Made by a program: the position numbers and the translations under genes | Assembly (NCBI GenBank): GCA_026545225.1 | Contig: CM048845.1 | Span: 75,572,033 to 75,636,032, forward strand | DNA: 64,000 nt | Reading direction: 5' to 3' | From: Cornus controversa | Lineage: Eukaryota > Streptophyta > Magnoliopsida > Cornales > Cornaceae | Part shown: positions 24,701-35,695 of the stretch, piece after piece | Numbering within the stretch: position 1 is the stretch's first letter | How the letters are laid out: the number at the start of each line of letters is the position of its first letter | The notes under the pieces: model-generated | Told to the model about the DNA's origin: nothing | Databases searched by the model: none | The model's input: only the letters and a program-made list of their open reading frames with translations

Positions 24701-27299
24701 GGCTACTGGCCCACTATGCAGTTTCACTTTTCCAGGATGGTCTAGTGGGTCTTTTAAATGTTCCGATTTTCCATTATGATAAACAAATGTTTAATGCCTC
24801 CAACAGTGGATTCCTGGGGAAGCCTAAATATCTAAAACTGATCACCAACATTCCAACCAGCTTCTATAAAATTCTTAAGGCTAGAAGTTTAATTAATTTA
24901 TTATATTGGCAGCGGGCACACGAGGAGGCTACTGGCCCACTATGCAGTTCACTTTTCCAGGATGGTCTAGTAGGTCTTTTAAATGTTTCGATTTTCCATT
25001 ATGATAAACAAATGTTTAATGCCTCCAACATTGGATTCCTGAGGAAGCCTAAATATCTAAAACTAATCACCAACATTCCATGTGACATATATGACTTATA
25101 ATGTTGTAGCAGATTTGTTAAAAATGCAATGAATTTCAACCATTCCTTATAAAAATTTCTTGGGTTAAGAAATTTTTCAGCGATCCAGGAAGTCAAGGAT
25201 CAATTTCAAACATCCGGATTCATGTATGATATTTAAACAAATAAGGAAAAGATTCAGATATCAAATTACAATTAAAAAAGAAGTCTCAACAGTACTTTAT
25301 AGGGCATTATAGTTACCTGAGTAAATGATCCAATGCAATACATATACTCAACTTGATATAAGACAACAAGTTTGTCAACTGGGAATAAAAAATAAGATAA
25401 ACCTCCCCACCCGACACAACCCTGATTCTTTGCCTCGGAAATTTCCTTTTTTCAAACTCTAAAAAAGGTAGCATTCACTTAACCTGATGATAGATCATAG
25501 ACCATAGCTAATACAACTACCAGGTCTAACTGACAACACCAAAAATCCCTCCCAGTGGCATTATATAAGAGAGAGTAATTTTCTTTTGGTAAGGCGTTGA
25601 CAATACTGGTTCATTGAAAGTATTTAACTTCATGGACTGTATTCAATGAATTGCCCTCGGGTTTCATGCATTTGAAATGCAGGTAAAGACCCCAAGATAT
25701 GCTAACATAGCTTTAGTTGATAAGAATCCAATAAGGAAAAGTACTATGGTGGAATAGTGGACAAAAGCTTTAGAGAAAATTAATTTAAGGGAGAAGTTTC
25801 CCCCAATCACTGCAAGCTACACTCTGAAGGGCCTTTGACAAGAGAAAAGGAGCTTGCAAGTGCAGGCATTTTGGTTAGTAATATTGTGCCCAATTACAGT
25901 GTCTTAAGGTAGGTTGCAAGTTGCAACTGGCAAGGAGCAAAGACATATCAACAAACCATGCAACTAGATTTGAAGATATTTTAGTCATAATTATAAAAAT
26001 TAGTTGAGACACCAACCCTACAGAGGGATTTATTGGTCATTACAAGCATTTGATATCTGAAAATTCAGCAATTACTGCGATGGATACATGATGAGAAACA
26101 AACATGACCAAGAGCTTGCTAATCCATGCCAACTGACAACAATCACCGAGATTTTATAAAACATCAAGTGCTAAAAGCATATAAACTCATAAGTGTAGCT
26201 AATTCATTAATAATCTGTGCAAAAAACTAATTAAAAAAAAAAAGATAATGCAACGGTTGACGTCTACATGAACGACTGTTGTACTTGTAAAATTTCATTT
26301 CGCAAAACAAAGTTTACATCCAAGGTTACCAAATATAAAAAGTACTTGCAAATAAATCTACTTCATCAAAGTGAGCAAAACCTGATCTACATCATTGAAG
26401 TTGAACAATAACAAAAAAAAAACTTGATCTGTAATTGCCAATAGTAAATACCTACCCCCACCATATCTGAACTTTTGTAAAGTGACAAAAGATCTAGCAA
26501 ACAGATCGTTTAATTGCCGCAACTGCGATTGCTGTTTTGAAACCTGCTGCAACAAAAACAGGGTCAAATAGAATAAGAGAGAAGAACAAACACAGCATAT
26601 CAAAATAAGAAAAAAGCTACTATGAGAGAGCAAACTCATCGAGAGCACCCTCATAAAACACATTAAATTTGTGTACCCAAAGCAACATCACAAGACCCAA
26701 AAAAGAAAAAAGAAAAATAAAAAACTATTCATCATAACCATTTGCAAAGCTGAAAAATCCTTCTTTTCCCATGATATAGAACTTTTATAAAACTACTAAA
26801 ACAGCGATAACAAAAACAAAAGGCCCACTCAAAAATAGAGCAAATACTAGTAGCAAAAGAGATGTGAAAGCTCGAAATGATGTAAAAAAAAACCATCTTT
26901 TAACAAATCCTCAGCTTCTGAGTAACCAAAATTGTCATATCTAATCATATACAAAAAAGGGAAAATACAATGTTTCCCAACAAAATTCTCAGCTCCAATC
27001 CAAATGCAATAGTCTTCAACAGTTATTCAATTCTATCCGTGCATATACACACCAGCACAAACAAAACCTAACAATATGACGAATTGAAGACTCGTTCCGT
27101 GAAAACCCTAGAACACGCTCAGATTAAATTTTAATCACCATAACCGATCGTGAAATTTCAAGAACAATAAAAGCAGATTCTCAGAAAAATCATATAGAAT
27201 CTATCTGAGAAAAGCATAAAAGAGTGCGTACAAGTCAATGATATACGAATTCGTAACGAGGATTATACTGACCTGCGTGAGAAGACGCCTCAACGCCAT
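18995..27299 (-). CDS. FTSH4: FTSH4-type mitochondrial i-AAA ATP-dependent zinc metalloprotease (7 exons)
   Basis: Exons 27273-27299, 26456-26543, 23392-23655, 21841-22086, 21617-21741, 20760-21236 and 18995-19927 join in phase to 719 aa; Arabidopsis FTSH4 is about 717. The enzyme is the inner-membrane protease facing the intermembrane space, which unfolds and degrades damaged membrane proteins. The N-terminus (MALRRLLTQ) is Arg-rich like a presequence. A single membrane span lies at 186-201. The AAA domain has Walker A GPPGTGKT at 267-274, pore-loop MFVG at 299-302, Walker B IIFIDE at 322-327, and the second region of homology ending at arginines 381 and 384. The zinc site HEGGH is at 486-490 with third ligand Asp564. 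The C-terminus carries Gln-rich and poly-Ala runs, also seen in Arabidopsis FTSH4. The start ATG (27297-27299) is the only one that gives the 9-codon first exon in phase. Nothing is broken. Confidence 0.95.
20237..20267. repeat. Alternating purine-pyrimidine tract in an FTSH4 intron
   Basis: Thirty-one bases alternate purine and pyrimidine without a break, from GCGTGCGCGCACGCG through CACACA to TATATA. Such tracts can form left-handed DNA. It lies in the last intron of FTSH4. Confidence 0.9.
22597..22882. mobile_element. Foldback MITE-like cluster in an FTSH4 intron
   Basis: The left end (gggtttatttggtttcaatt) and the right end in reverse complement (ggggctgtttggttacagtt) form an imperfect inverted repeat. 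Inside, further arms made of GTTTTCTGAAAAC-like pieces repeat, and a second pair of inverted ends (tataggccc... and ...aaccaaacaagtcc) suggests a nested copy. Composition and ends resemble the 162-bp MITE at 6519-6680. Target duplications are unclear. Confidence 0.5.
24003..24542. mobile_element. hAT-type foldback MITE made of GGAACCG repeats
   Basis: A 540-bp element has perfect 12-bp terminal inverted repeats, TAGGGCTGCACA and TGTGCAGCCCTA, flanked by the exact 8-bp duplication CTTGGCAC at 23995-24002 and 24543-24550. Both features are diagnostic of the hAT superfamily. Each arm (24003-24190 and about 24375-24542) is packed with GGAACCG, GGTTCCG and CGAACCG units, so the arms fold on each other. 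The centre (about 24190-24360) is nearly pure A/T. No transposase is present. It sits in the large FTSH4 intron; frames read through it as Gly/Thr/Val- or Pro/Glu/Val-rich peptides are artefacts of the repeat. Confidence 0.9.
24631..25080. repeat. Two-copy tandem duplication of about 226 bp in an FTSH4 intron
   Basis: Copy 1 (about 24631-24855) and copy 2 (about 24850-25080) share nearly the whole run from attccaaccagct through ggctagaagt, ggaggctactggcccactat, aggatggtct and aatatctaaaact to atcaccaacattcca. The period is about 219-230 bp. An open frame of 118 codons happens to run through both copies (24745-25101), but it resembles no known protein and lies within a spliced intron. Confidence 0.85.
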
Positions 27300-27812
27300 C
27301 TCCTTCCGAGAGGCCGAGAAAATCCGATATCTCTCTCTGTAACACTATCTGTCTATATATGTCAGTTTATGTGTGTGTATATCTTCTGTTTTTCTGTTAC
27401 GGTGATTCTGGAATTGAAGAAAAATGAGATTTTTTTTTTTTTTTTTTTTTTTGAGGAAGGAGGAGAGAGAGACAGCTGACGCGACCGATTGCGAACGGAG
27501 TTCGATATTCAACGAGTTGTACTTATGCATGTATATATATGTATATATATAAGCTCACATAAACGAATTGTACTTGTGCATCTATCTAGTGGTTCCAGTC
27601 ATGTTGTCCGACTCAATCTAAACGACTGCGTTTTGTTGCGTTTTGTTTTGTTTGTAAATGATTTTTTGCTCAAGTCAGCCAACTTTATCTTCTTCTATTC
27701 AAAACGACTGCGTTTTGTTCCGTTTTGTTTTGTTTGAATGATTTTTTGCTCAAGTCGGCCAACTTTATCTTCTTCTATTTTATTGTTTTATTTTTAAAAA
27801 AGTTTCAATTAC
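27300..27812. promoter_or_regulatory. FTSH4 5' UTR and upstream region with an 82-bp tandem repeat
   Basis: This stretch lies directly upstream of the FTSH4 start on the minus strand. It has a 23-nt T tract (27430-27452) next to a GA-rich run, and a small TA-rich run near 27532-27550. A unit beginning aacgactgcgttttgtt and ending ctttatcttcttctatt occurs twice in tandem (about 27621-27700 and 27703-27780), period about 82. A firm TATA box cannot be assigned. Confidence 0.45.
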
Positions 27813-28020
27813 ACAAAATAAAACGTTGCTCGTATTTGGGAGACCATTTGGTTGCATTCAATGGAATGGTAAATAGATCTTATTATCATAATCAATAAAT
27901 AGAGTGTGTATAACCGGTTAGAAAACATCAGTTTACTTTGAATTTCTTAATCAACTGGTTTAGACCAATATTTTTAACATTTCTAAGATCCATTGCCAAA
28001 GTGAACAACTATGTATTGCC
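27813..28020. repeat. Dispersed repeat, copy 1 (also at 63838-64000)
   Basis: The stretch from cacaaaataaaacgttg through ggttagaaaacatcagttta to ctaagatccattgccaa matches the last 160 bp of the window in the same orientation with small indels. The element it belongs to is not identified. Confidence 0.8.
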
Positions 28021-29376
28021 ATAGTGGGAAAAAAAAATCACATCTATATTTAAGTTTTATTGTTACTAAAGTAATATTTGTGATATTATTTATCCAAAAC
28101 AGAAGTAATATTATTATGATAGAAAATTTGTGTATGTAATTTGATTTGTTGATTGTTATATTCTTGATTAAATGAATAACATATTTGTTTTAAGAGAACT
28201 TGAAATTTAACTTAATTACACTCAAATTAATTTTTTTTATAAAATTATTCTAACAACTCTCTCAGAATAACGATTCTTAATGTATTTAACATATTTTGTA
28301 TATTTATCAAAATGTCATTGACTTTCTAATAGCTAATTATTAAAATACCCTCACTTTTTGTTGAATATTCCTGATGTTAGTAATATATTTCAAATCCCCG
28401 TTTCACAAACACATCTGATCTCTTCTTATTCTCACTCTATTCCCGAAACCCTATAACATATATCTCAAGTAAGCAGCTTCAAATGGGTTTTGCGCGCACG
28501 CGCGCATACACATATATATATATAACATATATCTCAAGCATCTACAAAGTAAGACAATGTGTTCTGATTTCTAACATTTTGAAGCTCCATCTTTCTCGCT
28601 AAATTGTGAAGAAAAACCATCACGGTTTGGGTCAAACTCACCAAAACCACAGTTCACTTATCTCATAGTCCCACTAAAACCTTTCCAAATCTTTCATAGT
28701 GGAAGTGAGGGTGTGTGATATTTACTAAAATTTGAGACTAAAACTGGTTAGATTGAGTTGATTTTTTTTTCCTTTCGAAATTCATATTTGATTGAGTTGA
28801 TTTTGAGAGTTAAAGGTAGTGAGGTTTGATTGGATTGGTTTTGTTTTGTGTGAGATCAATTTTGGTATGGAGAGAGAGAGAGAGTAGGGAGAGATACAGA
28901 TAAGATAGAGTAGAGAGATTGTAGATAGAGAAACAAAGGAGATAATGTAAATTTTGTGCATTTGATTACAGAGAGAGTAATCCTTTTTTTTTTTAGAGAG
29001 ACCCATTTCAGTGACCGTGATTTCATTTGGATGGTGAAGTTATTTTTGTAATTCTGTTGTACACTAGGATAATTTTGACATTCTAAATTTATTTTTTTAT
29101 TTACTAAAGGTCGTGTTACCACAGATATCTAGAGTTGACTCAAACAAGGAGGTCAGCACCATATTTTGAAAATTTTAATCTAAAGATAATTAAACCTAAC
29201 CTCTAAGAGTAATTTACTGTTACTTCAACCATGCAACACGATAGTTTCAAGGATATAAACTCTTAATTTGAAATTGTGACACCTACCACTACTCCTAAAA
29301 TGTGACATCTATTACTTCGTGATTGTAACAATTTTTTATTTGTCAGCCGTTACAGCCTAACATTTTTTTTATAAGA
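28021..29376. other. AT-rich gene-free stretch
   Basis: I see no supported gene. One notable tract, 28491-28524, alternates purine and pyrimidine without a break (TGCGCGCACGCGCGC then ATACAC and TATATA), much like the tract at 20237-20267. A GA-rich run is at 28869-28890. The rest is low-complexity AT-rich DNA. Confidence 0.4.
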
Positions 29377-29377
29377 T

Positions 29378-30157
29378 AAAGTGCAAAAAAAAAAAAAAAA
29401 AAATCTTAAACCATGTTCAAATTTACAAATAACCTTCCTAAACATTATTTTGTACGTAAAACGCCATGAAATATTTACATTTTGTTACAAAATACCTCCA
29501 TGCCTAATTATTTTTCGTTAAATAACCTTAATGTCCTTTCTTATTTAATTATACTTAATTCCTTTTTCTTATTAAAATAAATTATAAAAAAATTCATAAT
29601 ATTTTGATGACATATTCTCCATTAAATTTGCATAAATTTACCTTTAATTCTTGAAAATAAATTTTTTAAATAAAAATATTAAGTAATTTATTAATTTTTC
29701 ATAAATATACAGCATGAAAAAAAATGCATTTTTTATTTAAGTATTCTATTAATTTTTCATGAATATATTGTATAAAAAACGTATTTTTTTGCCATAAAAA
29801 AGTTTAAACTGGATATAATAAGTTTTATTATAAATAATAAAGTTTTAATAATAAGTTAATTATTTTAGAAAATGCTTAAATTTAGTAGTAATTACAACTT
29901 TGTGTATTTTTTCCCATTTTTATGATAAATTAATGCCAATAAAAAATTAAGGTAAATGGTATAATTAATATTTTTATAAGAGAAAAGATAATTAAGATAA
30001 TTTAATAATAAAGAACAAATTTAATAAGAATGGATAAAATTGTCTTTTGGCATGGGTATGTCCTTAATTGTAACAAATTATTAGTTCAAGGAACAATTTA
30101 TAATTCAGGGGGTTATTTGCAAAAGAGCAATAGTTAAGGTGGATTTTTTACACTTTT
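29378..30157. mobile_element. AT-rich MITE-like element with about 50-bp inverted ends
   Basis: The left end (aaagtgcaaaaa, then tcttaaacca, then acaaataacc) and the right end in reverse complement (aaaagtgtaaaaaatcc, then accttaacta, then gcaaataacc) are an imperfect inverted repeat of about 50 bp. The 780-bp interior is A/T-rich without a coding region. Target duplications are not clear, so the superfamily is open; the ends look Mutator-like. Confidence 0.5.
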
Positions 30158-30189
30158 CCCTTTTTTGTACAAGTAAAAGGACTACATCC

Positions 30190-30362
30190 TAACTACAAGA
30201 AAAACCTTAAATGCTTTGTGATGATATGATATCACACATCAATTAAACCCCGAAACATAAATAAGAATGCATCTATTTTAATATGTCATATCACTATGTG
30301 TTAATATTTAATTGGTGTGTGATATCATGTCATCGGTAGCATTTAAATTTTTCTTACTAACT
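30190..30362. mobile_element. Foldback MITE of about 170 bp
   Basis: The two arms, each about 55 bp, are inverted copies: the left runs from ctacaagaaaaacc through ttaaatgc and atgatatcacacatcaatta, and the right in reverse complement runs from gtaagaaaaattt through aaatgc and atgatatcacacaccaatta. The loop is short and AT-rich. This is a typical small foldback element; the family is not assigned. Confidence 0.6.
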
Positions 30363-31114
30363 ATGAGAATGCAACACCTTTATTTTAAAATACAATAATT
30401 TTATATCCAGAAAATGTAGCATATTTATTTCTAAAATTAGAAAGGAAAAATTATAACCTAGTCCTACTTTTGCACTCTAAAGACAATTACTAACTCTTAA
30501 AAAAATTTCTTTTAGACAAATAAGTCGTACTTTTGAAACTTATTTTCAAATAAGTTCAAATTTAAACTTTTGCTAATGTTACCCTTATTCTAAGTAGGAA
30601 TCATGCATGAAACTCATCCATTCTTTTCTCTCACTGAAATCTATTTACTAGTCCCAATTTTAACCTATGATCATGAACTCAGGGGATTCGAAAGAAAAAA
30701 TATAATACACTAAGTATTATAATTTTTCTTACGATGATGGTTTGCTATCGTATTATTAATCACATCTCAGTATAAATTAAACACTTTAAATCTCCATGGA
30801 CCTCAATTAAGGAATTGAAAATATTATCCAAATTCTTTCCAAGTTGAAAAAGTCAATGAAGATAGAAACTTAAATTGTAGAGTTTTTTTTTTAAAAAAAA
30901 AGGTAAGTTGTTATTTCAAAAAAGGCACAAAGGTTATCAATACGCTAGTAAACACCCCATAAAAACCTATACAATCATGAAACCCCCTTTCCAACAAACC
31001 AGAATAAACCAAAAGGGCCCAAGAAAGTCTGAAAATATTGTTGAATCTCCCTGTGGCCATCATTGGAATTAAGCATATGATCAAAAATTCACCAACGGAG
31101 CAATAAGAACAGAA

Positions 31115-31362
31115 GGGCTAGTTTGGTACGCAGGAATGGAGGTAGAATAGAATGGTCATTCCATCTTTGATTCTCTTTCTTTCGTTTGTTGTGTTACATT
31201 AGAAATGGAATGGTCATTCCAAGTCATTCTCTTGAAATGCTCATTCCAATAAATCCATTCTACTTCTTGAGTTATGGAATAGTCATTCCATTCCCACTTA
31301 TTATTAAAATCATCATCTCTCTCTTCATTAATGCATCTCTCTCTTTTACAACTTACTCTAGA

Positions 31363-31407
<45 letters not shown>

Positions 31408-31834
31408 AATTAACGCCAATTACCTAATATATATATACCTATTAAAATATTTAATAAAATATTAATTTTTATCACTTTCAGTTTTTAATAAAATATTAAT
31501 TTTTTTTTGTATAAAAGATTATATTAATCTTGATTAGAAGAAAAGGATGAATTATATCTTGATTTATAAAGTTTTAACTGAATGAGTAATTAATATTTTT
31601 TTTTCACATGATAATTAAATTAAATTGGCCAAATGTCTATTTTTAAAACTGATTTTATTTTATATAGAAAAATATAACATGTTGAAAGGTAATACCATTT
31701 CATTCCTACATTATTCTCTATCTGTAGTCAAACATTGGAATGAGAATGGTCATTCTATTATATTCTCATTCTCATCCCATTCCTGACTTCATTCCATTCT
31801 CACTTCATTTCATTTCAACGTACCAAACTAGCCC
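31115..31834. mobile_element. Tourist/PIF-Harbinger-like MITE with natural empty site
   Basis: This 720-bp element has perfect 16-bp terminal inverted repeats, GGGCTAGTTTGGTACG and CGTACCAAACTAGCCC. It is flanked by GAA (31112-31114) and TAA (31835-31837). The second duplication unit has the uninterrupted site aagaacaTTAcagtac at 40511-40526, which defines the 3-bp target and proves insertion. The inside is rich in GGAATGGTCATTCC-like palindromes and has an AT and AG dinucleotide run (31363-31407). The ends share GTTTGGTA with the elements at 3297 and 8474. Confidence 0.88.
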
Positions 31835-31852
31835 TAATAGTACGAAAATTCT

Positions 31853-33803
31853 AAGGATAGTGTATTCAATTAGGATTATAAAAGGATTTTAAAAGACTTT
31901 AAAAGTCTAAGTGTATTCAATCCGGACTTTTATAAACTTTTAAATAGTTCATACAAATCTGACGGTATTCAATTAGAATTTTTAAAAAGTTTACAAAAGT
32001 CTAGGTGTATTGAAACAATCATAAATTTTGAAAGAATTCATTAAGTGATGGATTTGATGATGAAAGTTATAAATACCAAAGCCCATGACAAATCCACATT
32101 TTCTCCATAGATTTTTTTGGACTTTTTTTTTGGAAAAACTATTAATAAGTCCTACTTTTAAACTCTAAAGACAAATAAGTCCTATAAAATTAAAAAAATA
32201 AATAATAAGTCGTACTTTTAAATACTGACAAATAAGTCCTATAAAATTTTTACAAAGACAAATAAGTCCTATAAAATTTTTACAAAGACAAATAAGTTCT
32301 ATAAAATTATTGCAAAGACAAATAAGTCCTACTTTTTTTATAAAAAAAAATCCAACTAAGTTCAAATTTTATAAATAATTAATTTTTTTTTCAGCATTGC
32401 CATTTATTTCTCAATTTTCATTAGTGTTTTTTTTTCACACTAAAATAAAAAATTTCTCTCTACTTCGAATATTTTGTAACTAATACCTATTTAAAAAATA
32501 TTAATTGTTACCAAAATTAATAATCCTAAAACATTTACAAAATTATTTCAAATTCACTTTTCGTAAATACTCACAACATGTTAAAATACAATGAAATACT
32601 TTTCATTCATTACATTTATGAATAATAAATGATTTTTTCTGTTATTTTCAAATTTTTATTTAATATTGGTTAAAAAACTCAATAATAAAAAATAAATATC
32701 TATGAATTTAAGACATTGTTATCTAAAAATATTATCAAATTATCTGAATAACTCGAATATAACGTGAATTTAAAATAAAACCTTTTTTCTTAAATTATTT
32801 ATTTTCAATAAAGTTTTTAGCAAAATAGTTTGGAGAAAATTAGTTAGGCAACATAAGTGATATATAAAAAGGGTAAGAGAGGAATTGTACTAGTTATAGA
32901 CTTTGTTGGAATTTTTTTATGAAAAGTATGACTTCATTGTCCAATGAACTTTTTTTTTAGGACTTATTTGTCTTTGTGAATTTTTTGTAGGACTTATTTA
33001 TCTTTAGAGTTTAAAAGCAGGATTTCTTTGTCTTTATAAAAAATTTATAGGACTTATTGCTCTTTAGAGTTAAAAAGTATGACTTATTAGTAATTTTTTC
33101 CTCTTTTTTTCTGCAGAATACGAATAACCTTTCTCCATATCAAGGTACACTCATTTTTGTTCTCTTTTATCAGATTCTCTCTTTTTATATTGAATTAGAA
33201 AAACTTGTAAAACTTGAGTTTTCACACAAGTTGATCAATCTTTCGCACTATGAGAGGATTAATCCCTTTATGTTGTTTGTTATGGATCAATCCTTGAGCC
33301 ACAGGGATTGATCATGAAGTCCAATTAACAATCCAATATAACCTATGTTTAAGGTTTCTAATTATCTATCTAATGATTTAACTTAGACCCAATTAGTAAA
33401 GTCTGTACTTTTTTTTTTTTCATAATGTGCGATTGAAATCTGAGAAAATGGTTGATATGCAATTTGTGTTCATCAAGTGAGTTACTTTATTATCTCCACT
33501 CCTTTCTGGCATATTTGCACTACTCAATAATTTTTAAACAATATATTAGATTATAGATGATCCATTTTGCATTATATCTATTCCTTGAGCCATTGGTCTA
33601 CTTGTACGTAAAAATAGAATTCAATGATACAAATAAATAAATTATGTTGAAGAAATCAGTACAAGTCTAGAAAATTTATCAAAGTCTCTAATATAAGTCC
33701 ATACAAATCAATGAAAGTCTGTAATAGTCATGAATTCACATAAATCTGTCACTTAAAAATGTCTTTCAAAATCCTTTAAAATTCTAATTGACTACACCCT
33801 CCT
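31853..33803. mobile_element. Inverted-repeat element with GTGTATTCAATTAGG ends
   Basis: The left end contains agtgtattcaattaggatt and the right end in reverse complement contains gggtgtagtcaattagaatt; both continue into aaaggattttraaagac. The arms extend about 45 bp and more. In the second duplication unit only the left part remains (about 40532-40966) and then jumps to sequence past the right end, so an internal or end-to-end deletion happened there. A second inverted-repeat element is nested at about 32132-33101. Confidence 0.6.
32132..33101. mobile_element. Nested foldback element of the AAATAAGTCCTA family
   Basis: The left arm starts ggaaaaactattaataagtc and the right arm in reverse complement starts ggaaaaaattactaataagt; both continue into tactttttaaactctaaaga-like sequence and several direct repeats of acaaataagtcctataaaa. 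The interior is A/T-rich. Related ends occur at 35696-36386, 41442-42076 and in part at 30450-30540. Confidence 0.6.
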
Positions 33804-34034
33804 AAATATCTTCGTGTAGGCATAGATCATTCTCTAATAACTCATAAAGGGAGATTTTATTCTCTAATTAACGCTAATTTAAAAATCTGCAAAAAATAAT
33901 TTAAATTTGCATACAATCATCAAATCCGAAATCAAAAAAACAAAATTTTTAAGAAAAAAGTGTCAAAATCGTTTGAAAAATTAGTGGATGATGATGAAAG
34001 AAGAAGATGTTGAAAATTATACTAATGCGCGATG
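33804..34034. other. Duplication-unit sequence between elements
   Basis: AT-rich sequence shared with the second unit (about 40967-41191). No feature is seen apart from the shared homology; it is the left flank of the 1.5-kb solo LTR. Confidence 0.4.
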
Positions 34035-34039
34035 AAGAG

Positions 34040-35544
34040 TGTTACCCAAGAATTGACCCTAGAGGGGGGGTGAATAGGGGTCAATGGCAAACTATGATGT
34101 TTTCTCCACAAATTTAAATTGCAACAAGCAAATAAAAATTATGCAAATAATAGATAAAGACAATAAATAAATTGTACAATAATAAAGAGCTAGAGATAGA
34201 GAAAATCAAACGCAAGTGACTCAAGATGTAGCGTGGTTCGGAATCTCCTACTCCACGACTCAAGATCCCTCTTGAGATTTCCCAAATCCACTACGGCTTC
34301 TCCATTCGGGTGGAGAGCAAACCTTTACAATGAAGCTCTCAAGCTCCTCCTTTCTCTTGCTAAGTGAAGTCCTCCACTTAGTCTTCTAGGGTTCAACCAA
34401 CCCTTTACAATGAATGAGAAGAGGATTTGAAGTACAAATGTTGTATCTCTCAAAGATAAAATTCTCAAATAAAAGCTCACAACTATAGCTGTATATGATT
34501 CTCAAGTTTGAAGCTCAAGAATTAATTGAATGAGAGTGAGAAGAGTGAATCGTATGTTTTATGCTTGTATCTCTGGTAGTTGTATGTTTAAATGCAGAAC
34601 AAGAGATGTATATATAGTCACTCTCACAAAAATAGCTGTTGGAAGGTGGGTGAAGACATTAAATGCACCAACTAGCCGTTTAATTTTGAATCTGGGGAAA
34701 AGCAGTCGACTTTCTGCTTGGAGCAATCGACTTTATTTGAGCCTTCAAAGAGTCAGATTCATGCTGCCTAAAAGAGTCGACTTTCTCTAATACATAAGGG
34801 GACTATTTTATCAAATCTCATAAACTAAAATAGAAAGAAAGTCTTCTATATGTTTTAAGATAGTCTTCTATCTTAGTGCTCTAGAAATGACATTTTCATA
34901 AAAGCACAAACTAAAATAGAAAGATAGTCTTCTATATGATTTGAGATAGTCTTCTATCTTACTACTCCAGAAAAGTCATTTTCACAAAAGTTCATAAACT
35001 AAAATAGAAAGATAGTCTTCTATATGATTTGATATAGTCTTCTATATGATTTGATATAGTCTTCTATCTTGCTACTCTAGAAATGTCATTTTCGCACTGC
35101 TTAAAAGAGTCAACTTTCCAATTCCACTAAGTTGACTGATTTTGGAATTCATTTGAAAGGCAACTTAGTCAAGGCATTCATGAGCTCAAAAATTAATCTC
35201 AAAAGCTAAGAGCCACTCATGAAAATTTAGAAAATGATGCATGTGATTTAAGATTCAATTTTAGACACTGAGTTTCAAACAGGTAAATCAAATTTAGCTT
35301 TACAAAATATACCTAAGCTCTCACCATATTCTATATACCCCAATGCTTCTTTGTTTTGCATAATTCTTCAAGCTTGAGGTGCAAATTCCTTCTTCATTGA
35401 TATTCACATGAGATGAAAGCTCCTTTGAATATATATGATCATTCTAGTCAATCACTCAAAAAGATGTTAGTAATTAACACCATTAATGGTTTGTTATCAT
35501 CAAAATTACGAGATTACCCTTAGGTTAAAATCTTTGGGTCAACA
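34040..35544 (-). mobile_element. Solo LTR of a Copia-like retrotransposon (1505 bp)
   Basis: The element starts TGTTACCCAAG and ends GGGTCAACA, the TG...CA ends of an LTR, and is flanked by the exact 5-bp duplication AAGAG at 34035-34039 and 35545-35549. The second duplication unit has the empty site (aaaag, 41192-41196). On the minus strand there is a TATA-like CTATATATACA (34606-34616), and near the 3' end CTATTCACCCCCCCTCTAGG, a motif I associate with plant LTRs. No internal retrotransposon genes are present. Inside lies a minisatellite of about 83 bp units (about 34823-35095), each with agatagtcttctat. Confidence 0.8.
34823..35095. repeat. Minisatellite inside the solo LTR
   Basis: About three units of roughly 80-110 bp share actaaaatagaaaga, then agtcttctatatg, then agatagtcttctatctt and a gtcattttc end. 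The last unit has an internal duplication of tatagtcttctatatgattt. Confidence 0.85.
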
Positions 35545-35695
35545 AAGAGAACTGAAGACACGAAAAAAAAATGCCTCCCAACAATGAATGAAAAGGATAA
35601 AAGACATATTTTTAAGGTGCAAACATAGGACTAGGTTGTAATTTTTTTCAATTAGAAATGATAAATCAATTAGCTAGGCAAGTCGAAAAAAATAA

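Noticed and set aside
31156..31419. Frames on both strands within 31156-31419
   Set aside because: They are in a MITE with palindromic GGAATGGTCATTCC motifs and AT/AG dinucleotide runs, which explains why both strands are open.
34530..34790. 86-codon plus-strand frame
   Set aside because: It lies in the solo LTR antisense to the LTR promoter direction and resembles no protein.
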